This document shows positions 52,849 through 61,670 of a DNA stretch of 64,000 nt, in pieces. Source of the stretch: an uncultured Methanobrevibacter sp. (lineage in GTDB: Archaea; Methanobacteriota; Methanobacteria; Methanobacteriales; Methanobacteriaceae); the NCBI RefSeq assembly GCF_902770715.1, contig NZ_CACXTS010000012.1, forward strand, positions 62,441-126,440, read 5' to 3'. A program made the translations under genes and the position numbers. The notes under the pieces are model-generated. The model was not told the DNA's origin and did no database searches. It saw only the letters and a list, made by a program, of their open reading frames with translations. Each line of letters opens with the position of its first letter. The stretch's first letter is position 1.

Positions 52849-53334
52849 ATGAATATTATTGAAGGTAAAACATGGACTTTTGGGGAAAATATTGATACTG
52901 ATGTCATAATTCCTGGAAGATATTTAAGAACATTCAATCCACAAGATTTGGCGGATCATGTATTGGAAGGCGAACGTCCGGATTTCACTAAAAATGTCAA
53001 AGCCGGAGACATTATCGTTGCCGATGAAAACTTTGGATGTGGTTCATCAAGAGAACAGGCACCAGTGGCTATTAAAACAGCAGGCGTTAGCGCTATTGTT
53101 GCTAAATCCTTTGCAAGAATTTTCTATAGGAATGCAATCAACATAGGATTGCCGGTTATAGTTTCTGATATTGAAGCTAAAGATGGCGATATCATTAGCA
53201 TTGACCTGTCAAAAGGAACCTTAGTCAACAAAACAACTGGTGAAGAAAAAACATTTGAACCGTTTAAGGAGTTCATGTTAAGTATTTTGGAAGATGGTGG
53301 ATTAGTCAACCATTATTTGAATGAAGCGGAATAG
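52849..53334 (+). CDS. hacB: Homoaconitase/isopropylmalate dehydratase small subunit (HacB-like)
   Basis: A 161-residue swivelling-domain subunit: [15 protein letters not shown] at residues ~13-27, [12 protein letters not shown] near residue 60. In methanogens the loop YLRT marks homoaconitase small subunits (2-oxosuberate chain elongation for coenzyme B), while leucine-pathway subunits carry YLVY-like loops, so I favour HacB. The large subunit is not in the window. ATG 52849 is chosen because GTGATATTA precedes it. Confidence 0.8.
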   Translation: MNIIEGKTWTFGENIDTDVIIPGRYLRTFNPQDLADHVLEGERPDFTKNVKAGDIIVADENFGCGSSREQAPVAIKTAGVSAIVAKSFARIFYRNAINIGLPVIVSDIEAKDGDIISIDLSKGTLVNKTTGEEKTFEPFKEFMLSILEDGGLVNHYLNEAE

Positions 53335-53345
53335 GAGGTATGATT

Positions 53346-53966
53346 ATGGAATGTCCGATTTGCGGTAGCGATGATATTGAAATTTTGAATTCAAAACAGA
53401 AATCATCCAAGAAAAAGATTATTGAAGAATATTTATTGAAATGTGAAGATTGCGGACATGTTTTTAAAGATATCTTTTCAGCAAAAAAACCTCAACCTTA
53501 TCGATTAATTATTTCAGAGCAAGACAAATCTCATAAGACCACTATTGAATTGTCTCCAAGCGACCAATTAGAAACTGGTGATGTTTTACTTTCAGATTTG
53601 GGTCAAGTTGAAGTAACCAGTATTGAAGTTGCAGATACTAGAGTTGATAAGGCTCAAATTGAAGATATCAATACTATTTGGGCGGTTTCAGTTGAAATCC
53701 CTGCACGTATTGGCTTTTCAGTAGATTTGCATGGGGAAGTTGATTCATATAAATTAGATTTGGAAAGGGATTTTAAGATATCTCCTGGAGATGTTGTCAA
53801 AATCGACAAGCATATCGTAAGAGTGCATGTAATTAAAACACAGGATAGGAAATTGACTTCTGGCTTTGCAAAAGCAGGAGTTATCAAAAGAGTTTATTCA
53901 AAACCTGTTAAATTTAATAATTATGATTATGATTTAACAAGATACATTTTTAAGAAAACAAAATAG
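53346..53966 (+). CDS. HVO_0476-family zinc finger protein
   Basis: A 206-residue protein with an N-terminal zinc ribbon (CPICG ... CEDCG) and a following beta-rich domain (SPSDQLETGDVLLSDLG onward), matching an archaeal family of unknown function. GGAGG at 53334-53338 is 7 nt from ATG 53346, favouring it over ATG 53340. It lies 12 nt from both hacB and mtaB and is likely co-transcribed. Confidence 0.8.
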   Translation: MECPICGSDDIEILNSKQKSSKKKIIEEYLLKCEDCGHVFKDIFSAKKPQPYRLIISEQDKSHKTTIELSPSDQLETGDVLLSDLGQVEVTSIEVADTRVDKAQIEDINTIWAVSVEIPARIGFSVDLHGEVDSYKLDLERDFKISPGDVVKIDKHIVRVHVIKTQDRKLTSGFAKAGVIKRVYSKPVKFNNYDYDLTRYIFKKTK

Positions 53967-53978
53967 AGTGAAATTACA

Positions 53979-55259
53979 ATGAAAGTATATATTGAATCTT
54001 ATGGCTGCACATTTAATAAAGCTGATGGACAAATAATCGCAGGCGTCTTAAAAGAGGATGATATAGATATTGTAGAGTCTATTGATGAAGCTGACGTTAT
54101 TATTGTCAATACTTGCTATGTTAAATTGCCGACTGAAAATAAGGTTACTTATAGAATCCAAAAGCTCCAGGAGGATTTTCCTGATAAGAAAGTCATCATC
54201 GGCGGATGTATGGTTGAAATCGACCCTGAAAAATTGGATAAGATCGGACCGGAATGCTCTTGGATTGGACCTCACCAGTTAAATAAGGCCAGTGAAGTTG
54301 TCAATGGTGCTTATTGTGGAGAGGTTATTCGCGAATGCGGATTTTCAAAAGAGCCTAAAGTTGGCGTTCCTAAGGTTGTGGATGATGGTTTGATTCATAT
54401 TGTGCAGATTTGTGAAGGCTGTTTGGGCGCATGTACTTTCTGCTGCACTCGATTTGCTCGAGGACCGTTAAACAGTTATCCTATTGATGACATTGTTGAA
54501 GAAGCAAGGAAAGCTATTGGGAATGGGGCCTGTGAAATTCAACTGACTGCACAGGACACTGCCGCTTTTGGCCGTGACACTGGCGAAAAACTATCAGATT
54601 TAATCAAAGAAGTGGCTAATTTAGATGGGGATTTCAGAGTTCGTGTTGGGATGATGCATCCTAAAAACATTTTAAACGATGTTGATGAAATAATCGATGC
54701 TATGAAACATCCGAAGGTATATGATTTCATTCATTTGCCTGTTCAATCAGGAAGTGATAAGGTTCTATCCGAGATGAATAGGGGTCATACAATAGAACAA
54801 TATCTTGATGTTCTCTCAAAGTTTAGAAATGAAATTCCTGATTTGACACTTGCTGTCGATATCATTGTGGGGTATCCGACAGAAACCGATGAAGATTTTG
54901 ACTTGACTGTTGAATTGCTAAAACAAATCAAACCGAGTTTAATTCATTTGTCAAAATACCAACACCGTAAAGGTGCAATCTCTTCTTCACTTCCGGAAAT
55001 TCCGCGTGAAACAATGAAGAAAAGATCAAAATTTTTATCTGAAATTAAATCAGAAATAACCGAAGAAGAAAATAGGGATTTGGTTAATTCAATTCAAAAG
55101 GTATTGGTTGTTGAAAAAGGTTCCAAAGGTGGTTTCATTGCTAAAACTAATTCTTATATTCCAGTAATTGTTCATGATGTGGAATTAGGAACTTTTGTTG
55201 ATGTAAAAATAACAGAAGCGACTGCAACTTATCTTAAAAGCGAAGTATTATTGAAATAA
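53979..55259 (+). CDS. tRNA t6A methylthiotransferase (archaeal MtaB/CDKAL1 type)
   Basis: A 426-residue radical SAM methylthiotransferase. The N-terminal MTTase domain has three cysteines for the second cluster (YGCTFNKADG, NTCYVKL, GGCMVE), the radical SAM motif CLGACTFCCTR lies near residue 150, and a C-terminal TRAM-like domain ends the protein. It converts t6A37 to ms2t6A37 in tRNAs reading ANN codons. Last gene of the hacB run. Confidence 0.92.
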   Translation: MKVYIESYGCTFNKADGQIIAGVLKEDDIDIVESIDEADVIIVNTCYVKLPTENKVTYRIQKLQEDFPDKKVIIGGCMVEIDPEKLDKIGPECSWIGPHQLNKASEVVNGAYCGEVIRECGFSKEPKVGVPKVVDDGLIHIVQICEGCLGACTFCCTRFARGPLNSYPIDDIVEEARKAIGNGACEIQLTAQDTAAFGRDTGEKLSDLIKEVANLDGDFRVRVGMMHPKNILNDVDEIIDAMKHPKVYDFIHLPVQSGSDKVLSEMNRGHTIEQYLDVLSKFRNEIPDLTLAVDIIVGYPTETDEDFDLTVELLKQIKPSLIHLSKYQHRKGAISSSLPEIPRETMKKRSKFLSEIKSEITEEENRDLVNSIQKVLVVEKGSKGGFIAKTNSYIPVIVHDVELGTFVDVKITEATATYLKSEVLLK

Positions 55260-55353
55260 TTTTTATTTTTCATTACCATTCTTATTTTCATATTATTGTT
55301 AATTTTTATCCTTAATTTTTTTATAATGCTTATATTTTTTTCTAGATTTTGAA

Positions 55354-55378
55354 AGCATATTCTATGAGGGGATATGCT
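55354..55378. other. Small hairpin upstream of the histone promoter
   Basis: AGCATAT / ATATGCT with an 11-nt loop, in the otherwise gene-free 55260-55415 stretch. No T run follows; role unclear. Confidence 0.3.
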
Positions 55379-55415
55379 ATAATATGGGGGAATAATAAGC
55401 AGTTTTACCGATACC

Positions 55416-55423
55416 TTTATATA
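55416..55423 (+). promoter_or_regulatory. TATA box of the histone gene
   Basis: TTTATATA 36-43 nt before the histone ATG, with a purine/C stretch (CCGATACC) at the BRE position; spacing leaves a short leader with GGAGGTG at 55447-55453. Confidence 0.6.
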
Positions 55424-55458
55424 CTATTGTTTACTATCTTTTAATTGGAGGTGTAATA

Positions 55459-55637
55459 ATGAGTGAATTACCAATCGCACCAGTCGGTCGTATCTTAAAA
55501 AATGCTGGCGCACAAAGAATTAGTGATGATGCAAAAATTGCATTAGCTGAAGCATTACACAAAAAGCTGTTAATTTCGCACGCCACGCTGGTAGAAAAAC
55601 TGTAAAAGCTGAAGATATCAAATTAGCAATCAAATAG
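55459..55637 (+). pseudogene. Archaeal histone gene broken by an internal deletion
   Basis: The ATG (GGAGGTG upstream) opens a histone fold: [19 protein letters not shown] then [13 protein letters not shown]. After 55557 the frame runs into non-histone residues and stops at 55603-55605 (48 codons). From 55560 another frame continues the histone: [20 protein letters not shown] and KLAIK, stop TAG 55635-55637. The central residues (typically about EEKGEEIA) are missing; about 22 bp plus the frame are lost relative to a 66-67 residue histone. Promoter, ribosome site and terminator are intact, so this looks like a recent deletion or a sequence error in a multicopy family. Confidence 0.8.
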
Positions 55638-55683
55638 ATTCTCTAATTAGTTATTTTCGATAAAAAGCTTTGGAATAAAATCT

Positions 55684-55712
55684 ATTGGCCATTTTCTTGG
55701 TCAATTTTTTTT
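55684..55712 (+). terminator. Terminator after the histone gene
   Basis: ATTGGCC / GGTCAAT (one G-T pair, 8-nt loop) followed by a run of T. Confidence 0.6.
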
Positions 55713-55794
55713 ATTTTTTATATTATTACTACTTGTTCTATTCAACTAAGAAAACTTTATATATTACTTTTTCCAAATTATAGTATGTTGTATA

Positions 55795-55866
55795 GGACCG
55801 GTGGTCTAGGGGTATGATTCCTCTTTGACGTGGAGGAGATCACGAGTTCGAATCTCGTTCGGTCCA
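55795..55866 (+). tRNA. tRNA-Val (GAC)
   Basis: A complete 72-nt cloverleaf: acceptor GGACCGG with TCGGTCC (one G-T pair), D-arm with AGGGGT, anticodon stem CCTCT / GGAGG around loop TTGACGT (anticodon GAC), T-arm ACGAG-TTCGAAT-CTCGT, discriminator A. CCA is not encoded. A TTTATATA box (55757-55764) lies about 31-38 nt upstream. Confidence 0.93.
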
Positions 55867-55869
55867 TAT

Positions 55870-55901
55870 GCCATGGTAGTTTTCAAGTCCGGCCCATGGC
55901 A
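55870..55901 (+). pseudogene. Internally deleted tRNA remnant acting as a hairpin terminator
   Basis: Three bases after tRNA-Val, GCCATGG (acceptor 5' strand) is followed by TAGTT and then by the 3' part of a tRNA: T-loop TTCAAGT, T-stem CCGGC, acceptor CCATGGC and discriminator A. The D-arm, anticodon arm and 5' T-stem are gone (about 40 nt). Acceptor halves pair perfectly, and eight T follow from 55907, so the remnant now resembles a terminator for tRNA-Val. Amino acid identity is lost with the anticodon. Confidence 0.65.
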
Positions 55902-56004
55902 TTCTGTTTTTTTTATTATTCTCGTTTTTAATTAATCTTTTTTTTGTAAAAACAGCATTAAAATTAGATATTTGGTGATGGAGTTTTTTTTTTGATTATT
56001 TTGG

Positions 56005-56727
56005 TTATAATGTGATTGGTTTAGGTTTTATTTGTGTGTTTTCCCTTAACTCTTTGTATGCTTTAACGATTTCATAACCTTGGTCACTTCCAATAATGTC
56101 AGAACCTGCAGTTAAAATTTGGTTAGCGAATTTATACTCGTTAATTCCACCAAAGATTTCAATTTTAATTTTTGGTGCATGTTTTTGAATGATATTGATG
56201 TCATTAACATTTTCAAAGATGTGATTTGGTGTTACAAATCCTGTTGAAGTTTTTACATAATCCGCACCGCTGTTTTCAGCAACTTTTGCCGCATTTGCTT
56301 TTTGGTAATCTTCCAATGCTTTTGTTTCTATAATGACCTTCAAGATTTTATCTCCGACAACCTCTTTGATCTGTCTGATTTCATCTTCAAGCAATCCGTA
56401 TTTTTCATCTTTGAGATAACTTAGGTTGATAACTACTTCGAATTCATCCACACCTTTTTCAAGCAATGATTTAGCTGCTGCAACTTTGCTTTCGGTATCC
56501 TCAAAACCTAATGGAAATCCGATTACGCTTCCTACTTTAATGTCTGTGTCTTTTAATTCTTCTTTTGCAAGAGGAACATAACATGGTGAAACGACTACTG
56601 AATGGAAGTTTAATTCTTTTGCTTTTTTGAGGAATTCTTTCATTTCACTTTCAGAAATCAAGTTGTTTAAATTAGTATAATTTATTAGACTTGCTAACTG
56701 TTTTGAATTTTTTATATTGTATACCAT
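56005..56727 (-). CDS. deoC: Deoxyribose-phosphate aldolase
   Basis: A 240-residue TIM-barrel class I aldolase cleaving 2-deoxyribose-5-phosphate to glyceraldehyde-3-phosphate and acetaldehyde. The Schiff-base lysine is in ADYVKTSTGF (~residue 157), with GSVIGFPLGF and a second lysine in ETKAL. Length fits the family. Single minus-strand gene with GTGGT upstream of the ATG. Confidence 0.9.
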   Translation of the reverse strand: MVYNIKNSKQLASLINYTNLNNLISESEMKEFLKKAKELNFHSVVVSPCYVPLAKEELKDTDIKVGSVIGFPLGFEDTESKVAAAKSLLEKGVDEFEVVINLSYLKDEKYGLLEDEIRQIKEVVGDKILKVIIETKALEDYQKANAAKVAENSGADYVKTSTGFVTPNHIFENVNDINIIQKHAPKIKIEIFGGINEYKFANQILTAGSDIIGSDQGYEIVKAYKELRENTQIKPKPITL

Positions 56728-56779
56728 AGTACCACTCTCTAATTAGTTAGTATTTATACGAACATATATTTAAATATTT

Positions 56780-58444
56780 TTATGCAATTTTTTTAACCAT
56801 ATATGGCCCAAGTTTCTCATAGCCGAATTTACGATAATAATTTCTAGTTCCAATTCCGCTTATTATAGCTATTTCCTCTTTTCCATTGTCAATAGCTAAG
56901 TTTTCAGCTTCTTTGAGAAGTTTTTCTCCAAATCCGGTATGTTGGCCTATTTTAGGATTTTTGTCTCCAATCTTTATCATGTTGCCGTAAACATGCAGCT
57001 CCCTTACCAATGCTGTCTTATCGCTGATTTCATTTCGGAAATGATTTTCGGATGGAAAACGCAATCTTAAGAATCCTGCAATGCTCTCTTCATTTATATC
57101 TTCAATGGACAGGAAATTTTCGACACCGCCGCATGCATCATAACTTTCATTATACAATTCGAAATCTTCTAAAGGATATTGCCTTGAGGTTTTTTTGTGA
57201 CCAATTTCACGGCATCGAATGCATTGGCAATTGATATGCTCTTCATCCAATCTATTGTAAACGAGTTCTCCTAGGTTGGATTTTTTAACGCCCGCTTCAA
57301 TAAGTGTGGAAGGTATATCCCTTTGAATCCTCATTGTCCTAACCCATTTCGGAAGGATTTTTTTAACCTTAACAATTAGTTCAACGGCTTCTTCATCAGT
57401 ATATGGGGCATATTCTCCTTTGGCCCATAAATCGTATAATTCACTTCCTTTTGTAACAAGGCAAGGATAAATTTTAAGCATGTCAGGCTTAAACCTTTCA
57501 TCGCTGAAAAGCTGTTTAAACATTTTCAAGTCCTGTTTTTCATCTGCAAATAAGCCTGGCATCATATGCATGGCCACTTTTATTGCAGAATCCCTTAAGA
57601 GTTGATTTGCTTCAACAACATCAGCTATTGTATGTCCCCTTTTGATCTTTTTGTATAATTCATCGGATAATGTCTGAACACCCAATTCAACACGTGTGAC
57701 TCCAAAATCAAGCATTCTGTTAATGTGCTCTTTTTTACAGTAGTCCGGACGTGTCTCAAAGGTCATTCCAACACATCTGACTTTCGAACTTTCATTTGCC
57801 TTTTGAACGTCACTAATTAAAACGTAATCGCTAGGGGGATATGTTTTCAAAACCCCCTTTTCAAAGGATCTTATCTCTTCATAATCTAAATTATATTCAT
57901 AATTGCCAGGTTTATTTTCAATTATCAATCCAAAATCAGTCATTGCTTTTAGGCATTGTGATACAAACCACTCCTGATAACATAAGTCTCTTGAAGGAAA
58001 TGTTCCGCCCATTATGATTAGTTCTACTTTGTCAATAGGGTGCCCTATCTTTTTCAATTGTTTCAAGCGATTAAAACATTGAACATACGGATGGAATTCA
58101 TACATTCTTCCTCTGAGTGCAGCAGGTTCTTCACCTGTATAACTTGGAGGGGCGATATCGCTTTCAGGACAATAGAAACATCTTCCATGTGGGCATTTGT
58201 GCGGATGGCACATTACAGCAACAATAGCAACACCTGACATTGTTCTTGTAGGTTTTTTCTTCAGAATTCCTGACACAATTTCCTTTTCTTCAGGTTTTGC
58301 ATATTCTAAAATATCGGCATTGCTCATGAATTTTGATAATTTCAAGTCACGGCAAAGCTGCCTTTTTTCTACTTCAAGCTCACGTCGAGTGGATATTTTA
58401 CCATTAAGAATATCATTTATAATAATTCGACATGCCTTTTCCAT
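56780..58444 (-). CDS. elp3: tRNA uridine-34 modification enzyme Elp3
   Basis: A 554-residue archaeal Elp3: radical SAM domain with the cysteine cluster in [11 protein letters not shown] (residues ~85-97) and a C-terminal GNAT domain ([17 protein letters not shown], acetyl-CoA loop). It makes carboxymethyl-type modifications of wobble uridine in tRNA. A further four-cysteine region [10 protein letters not shown] near residue 415 may bind zinc. Ribosome site GAGGT. Confidence 0.93.
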   Translation of the reverse strand: MEKACRIIINDILNGKISTRRELEVEKRQLCRDLKLSKFMSNADILEYAKPEEKEIVSGILKKKPTRTMSGVAIVAVMCHPHKCPHGRCFYCPESDIAPPSYTGEEPAALRGRMYEFHPYVQCFNRLKQLKKIGHPIDKVELIIMGGTFPSRDLCYQEWFVSQCLKAMTDFGLIIENKPGNYEYNLDYEEIRSFEKGVLKTYPPSDYVLISDVQKANESSKVRCVGMTFETRPDYCKKEHINRMLDFGVTRVELGVQTLSDELYKKIKRGHTIADVVEANQLLRDSAIKVAMHMMPGLFADEKQDLKMFKQLFSDERFKPDMLKIYPCLVTKGSELYDLWAKGEYAPYTDEEAVELIVKVKKILPKWVRTMRIQRDIPSTLIEAGVKKSNLGELVYNRLDEEHINCQCIRCREIGHKKTSRQYPLEDFELYNESYDACGGVENFLSIEDINEESIAGFLRLRFPSENHFRNEISDKTALVRELHVYGNMIKIGDKNPKIGQHTGFGEKLLKEAENLAIDNGKEEIAIISGIGTRNYYRKFGYEKLGPYMVKKIA

Positions 58445-58541
58445 TATTTAACCTCATTAATTAATAGTTAATTTTTTATAATCGTTTTATTTAAATATTT
58501 AGTGGTTAAAATATATTATTATAATTATGTAGGTGAAAACT

Positions 58542-58838
58542 ATGAAAATTAAAGAATTTTTAGGTTCTACAGTTTTAGATAAAAATGCATATGAAGTAGG
58601 TAAAGTTAGCAATGTTGATTTTGATGTTGACACTGGTAAAATTGAAAACATTACATTAACTTTACAAAAAAATATCTTCTCCAGAGATGAACTTGAAATC
58701 AGTTTCGATGATGTTGCTACTATCGGAGCTTATGTTATTTTAAGCAAAGAGATTCCAAAAGAAGCTGAAGCTGAAGCTGAAGCTGAAGAAGCTGAAGAAG
58801 AAGCTAAAACCGTTGAAGTAACAATTGAAGATGAATAA
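58542..58838 (+). CDS. PRC-barrel domain protein
   Basis: A 98-residue protein: a PRC barrel (KIKEFLGSTVLDKNAYEVGK onward, residues 1-75) and an acidic, Ala/Glu-repeat tail (EAEAEAEAEEAEEEA). Archaeal PRC-barrel proteins occur near RNA processing and cell division genes (CdpB-type); which applies is uncertain. ATG 58542 fits AGGTGA upstream. It precedes the DUF2098 gene by 14 bp. Confidence 0.8.
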   Translation: MKIKEFLGSTVLDKNAYEVGKVSNVDFDVDTGKIENITLTLQKNIFSRDELEISFDDVATIGAYVILSKEIPKEAEAEAEAEEAEEEAKTVEVTIEDE

Positions 58839-58852
58839 ATTAGGTTTTTAAT

Positions 58853-59158
58853 ATGGTTTTCGATGCAAGAGGTATTGAAATTACCCTTGACTCATATGTT
58901 AGGTATGTCGACACTGGAACAATCGGCAAAGTCACTGACATGAAGGTTCAGGATGGCTTTGATTGGGTTCTTTTGGATAAGACTGGTTTATGGTATCGTT
59001 CAAATTTAGTGGAATTGCTTGATGAGAAGGATATTAAGAAATCAACATATTACGATAAAGAAAGTGACGGTGAAGTCGACATAGATGAGTTAAAAGAAAA
59101 AGCAAGAGCTTTAGAGGATATTGAGTTAGACTCTAAAGTTGCTGAAGGTGGAGGTTAA
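58853..59158 (+). CDS. DUF2098 family protein
   Basis: A 101-residue protein of the methanogen family DUF2098: GIEITLDSYVRYVDTGTIGK at the N-terminus, DGFDWVLLDKTGLWYRSN, acidic C-terminal helix. Function unknown. The mostly beta first half resembles small barrel domains. Likely co-transcribed with the PRC-barrel gene. Confidence 0.75.
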   Translation: MVFDARGIEITLDSYVRYVDTGTIGKVTDMKVQDGFDWVLLDKTGLWYRSNLVELLDEKDIKKSTYYDKESDGEVDIDELKEKARALEDIELDSKVAEGGG

Positions 59159-59172
59159 ATCCCACCTTTTTT
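59147..59172 (+). terminator. Terminator at the DUF2098 stop
   Basis: GGTGG / CCACC enclosing the stop codon, followed by six T (59167-59172). It separates this gene from convergent hel308. Confidence 0.55.
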
Positions 59173-61240
59173 ATTTATTTGAAAATAATCTTATTTTTTC
59201 AGCGAGTTTAGGTCCAATACCCTCAACTCTTTGAAGTTCATTTTCTGAAACGCCACTCAAATCATTTCCAAAGATATTCACCAGATTTCTAGCTCTTTTT
59301 CTTCCAAGTCTTTTCACGCCAACAACTAATGGAATGATATCTGTTTTTACACCATAATATAATCTGGCAGATAGGAAATCATATTCTTTTAAGTTGGAAT
59401 AATCACCTAAAACTTCTGCAGTATTTTTAGCAAATTTAACAAGGCGTGAAGCTTCATAAGCGGATCTTCTAGTTGAAGCGGAATAAACATTATATCTATT
59501 TTCGATTTCATATTCGCTTCGCTCATTTATCCATTCGATTAGGGATACGGTTGTTGCTTCAGGATTTCCAATGTCCACGGCAAACAATCCGCATTCGGAT
59601 AATTTTTCCTGTACTGGATCTTTTGATTTTCTTCCTTTAAATGAGATTAATGGAAGGTCCGGAGTTTCAGATAACGCATAAATAAATTCTTCAACATTAA
59701 TTTCATTAATGCCGGAAATATATTCTTTAATTTTAACGGCAGTTTCAACAGCATAATTGGATTTAGCTATTAGATTACCGAAATCGGTTGTTTTAAGCCC
59801 TTCAGGTGTTGCCCTTATTATTCCGTTTTGAAGTAAGAAATTCAATGCAGTTTCAAGTTCATATTTCAAGCTTTCCTCAGCAAAGAAAGCCATTGACGGA
59901 TTATTGTTCATTTGATATCCATAGAGTGTTTTTCCGAAAAAGTCGGTTAGCTCATCCAAATTCTTTGAAAGGGATGATGCGATTTGCGCAATAATCTGTC
60001 TGTAGATTGCATCTTTGTTATCGACTAATTTTGAATTTGTTTTTTCAATTTCCCCTTCAATGTAGTAATCTTCCAGGTTCATGGCTTCATCCATGGTTTT
60101 TGCAATCAGATAGGAATATCCCACATCATCGTATTGGGGCCTTCCAGCCCTTCCGGACATTTGTTCATAATCAAAAACAGGTATTGGCTGCGGCCCGTTT
60201 CCGGTCCAGCGGGTATGATCTCTGATGATGACAGTTTTTGAAGGAAGGTTTACGCCATACATCAAACTTGGTGTTGCGGTAATCATTAGAATGTTCCCGT
60301 TTCTAAATTCATCTTCAATTATTTCTTTCTGTTCATTGAAAAGACCTGCATGGTGGAATGCCACTCCCATCTCTGCGGCTTCCGCTAATTTCAAGCAGGT
60401 GCTTGTCGGAAGGGATCCCTTTTTCTTAGGAACTTCCAATAATTTGTCTGCAACTTCCTTGAATCTTTTTCTCTGTTCCTTGTTGATTTTTTTATTAATT
60501 TTTTTAGCAACATAAGTGGCCAGGCTTTCTGTAAATCTTCTTGTTGAAACGAAAGCCAATGCTTGTGATTTGTCTTTCATGGCCTTTTCTATTACTTTAA
60601 CAATAACATCATTCTTATTCTTTGTATTGAACATTTCAGCATCCAGAACTTCCTTATGTAATGGCACAGGCCTATAATCATGCTCCACGCAAGTTCCTTC
60701 AAGCCACCCTTCAATTTCATCTATATTTCTTAAAGTGGCGGAAAGTGCAATTATTCTCATGCTTGGGTTTATGATTTTAGCTCTTGTTATTGCAGCTTCA
60801 AGTGTTGGTCCTCTTGTGTATTCTCCAATCATGTGGAATTCATCAATGATTAGGGTATCGACATCTCTCAGTACATTCCAGGAAAATCTAGTAAGTGCAT
60901 CGAATGATTCGAAAACCATGACGGATAAGTCTGCACTGGAAGGGTGCTTGCCCACACTGATTCCATGCTCTTCAAATGCTTTGAATTCCTTTACTTTTTC
61001 GTTTTGGATTGAAAGAAGCGGTGCTGCATAGACTGCTTTTCCACCATTTAATATGGTTTTCAAAGCAGGCAGTACTCCTAAAACGGTTTTTCCACTTGCT
61101 GTTGGGATGCAGATTATATAATTTGATTTATCTTCCAAATATCCAGATTCAATCACAGCTTTTTGAGCGGGGTTGAATTCTTCAATGTAAGGGTATGCAC
61201 TATTGATTATTGTTTTGATATCGGTATCTAAATTTTCCAT
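59171..61240 (-). CDS. hel308: Hel308-type superfamily 2 DNA helicase
   Basis: A 689-residue helicase: Walker A PTASGKT near residue 48, DEFH box in IDEFHMIGEYTRG, SATLRNIDEI, motif VI QMSGRAGRPQYD, a winged-helix and ratchet region, and a C-terminal helix-hairpin-helix (VEGIGPKLAEKI). Hel308 unwinds lagging strands at stalled forks in archaeal repair. The DEFH in place of DECH/DEIH is a small deviation. Start ATG 61240 or 61249; neither has a strong ribosome site. Confidence 0.88.
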   Translation of the reverse strand: MENLDTDIKTIINSAYPYIEEFNPAQKAVIESGYLEDKSNYIICIPTASGKTVLGVLPALKTILNGGKAVYAAPLLSIQNEKVKEFKAFEEHGISVGKHPSSADLSVMVFESFDALTRFSWNVLRDVDTLIIDEFHMIGEYTRGPTLEAAITRAKIINPSMRIIALSATLRNIDEIEGWLEGTCVEHDYRPVPLHKEVLDAEMFNTKNKNDVIVKVIEKAMKDKSQALAFVSTRRFTESLATYVAKKINKKINKEQRKRFKEVADKLLEVPKKKGSLPTSTCLKLAEAAEMGVAFHHAGLFNEQKEIIEDEFRNGNILMITATPSLMYGVNLPSKTVIIRDHTRWTGNGPQPIPVFDYEQMSGRAGRPQYDDVGYSYLIAKTMDEAMNLEDYYIEGEIEKTNSKLVDNKDAIYRQIIAQIASSLSKNLDELTDFFGKTLYGYQMNNNPSMAFFAEESLKYELETALNFLLQNGIIRATPEGLKTTDFGNLIAKSNYAVETAVKIKEYISGINEINVEEFIYALSETPDLPLISFKGRKSKDPVQEKLSECGLFAVDIGNPEATTVSLIEWINERSEYEIENRYNVYSASTRRSAYEASRLVKFAKNTAEVLGDYSNLKEYDFLSARLYYGVKTDIIPLVVGVKRLGRKRARNLVNIFGNDLSGVSENELQRVEGIGPKLAEKIRLFSNK

Positions 61241-61377
61241 TTTAATCATTTATTTTTATTTTTTTTATTAATATTAAAGATTTGTAGAGAGCATTTGAAA
61301 TCTATTTATTTTAAGTAACAATTATATATTACTAATTATTAAAATAGTTACAAAATAATATAATAGGAGAAATTACC

Positions 61378-61641
61378 ATGGCAATTAAAGTAGAAGTATT
61401 TTCAACCAATTCATGCCCACATTGTCCATCAGCAATTGAGGCTGCTCAAAAAGCTAAAGATAAATTAGGCGATGCGATTGATGTAGAAACAATTAAAATC
61501 GATGAAAGTATGGAAAACAGACAAAGAGCAATCGACTATCAAATTATGGCAGTGCCTACTATTGTAATTGACGGTGATGTTGCATTTGTTGGTGCACCTA
61601 CTGATTTTGAGCTTATTGAAAAATTAGAATCTATGTTATAG
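61378..61641 (+). CDS. Small thioredoxin/glutaredoxin-like protein
   Basis: An 87-residue single-domain redox protein with active site CPHC (residues ~13-16) and the cis-proline in MAVPTIVIDG, like the small methanogen thioredoxins. It reduces disulfides in the cytosol. GGAG upstream. It lies 29 bp before cbiD. Confidence 0.88.
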   Translation: MAIKVEVFSTNSCPHCPSAIEAAQKAKDKLGDAIDVETIKIDESMENRQRAIDYQIMAVPTIVIDGDVAFVGAPTDFELIEKLESML

Positions 61642-61670
61642 ATTCACTCTTTTTTATTCTTTTTATTAAA

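Noticed and set aside
55868..55914. Simple reading of the hairpin behind tRNA-Val as an ordinary terminator
   Set aside because: The T-loop, T-stem and discriminator match tRNA structure too well; kept as tRNA remnant with a possible terminator role.
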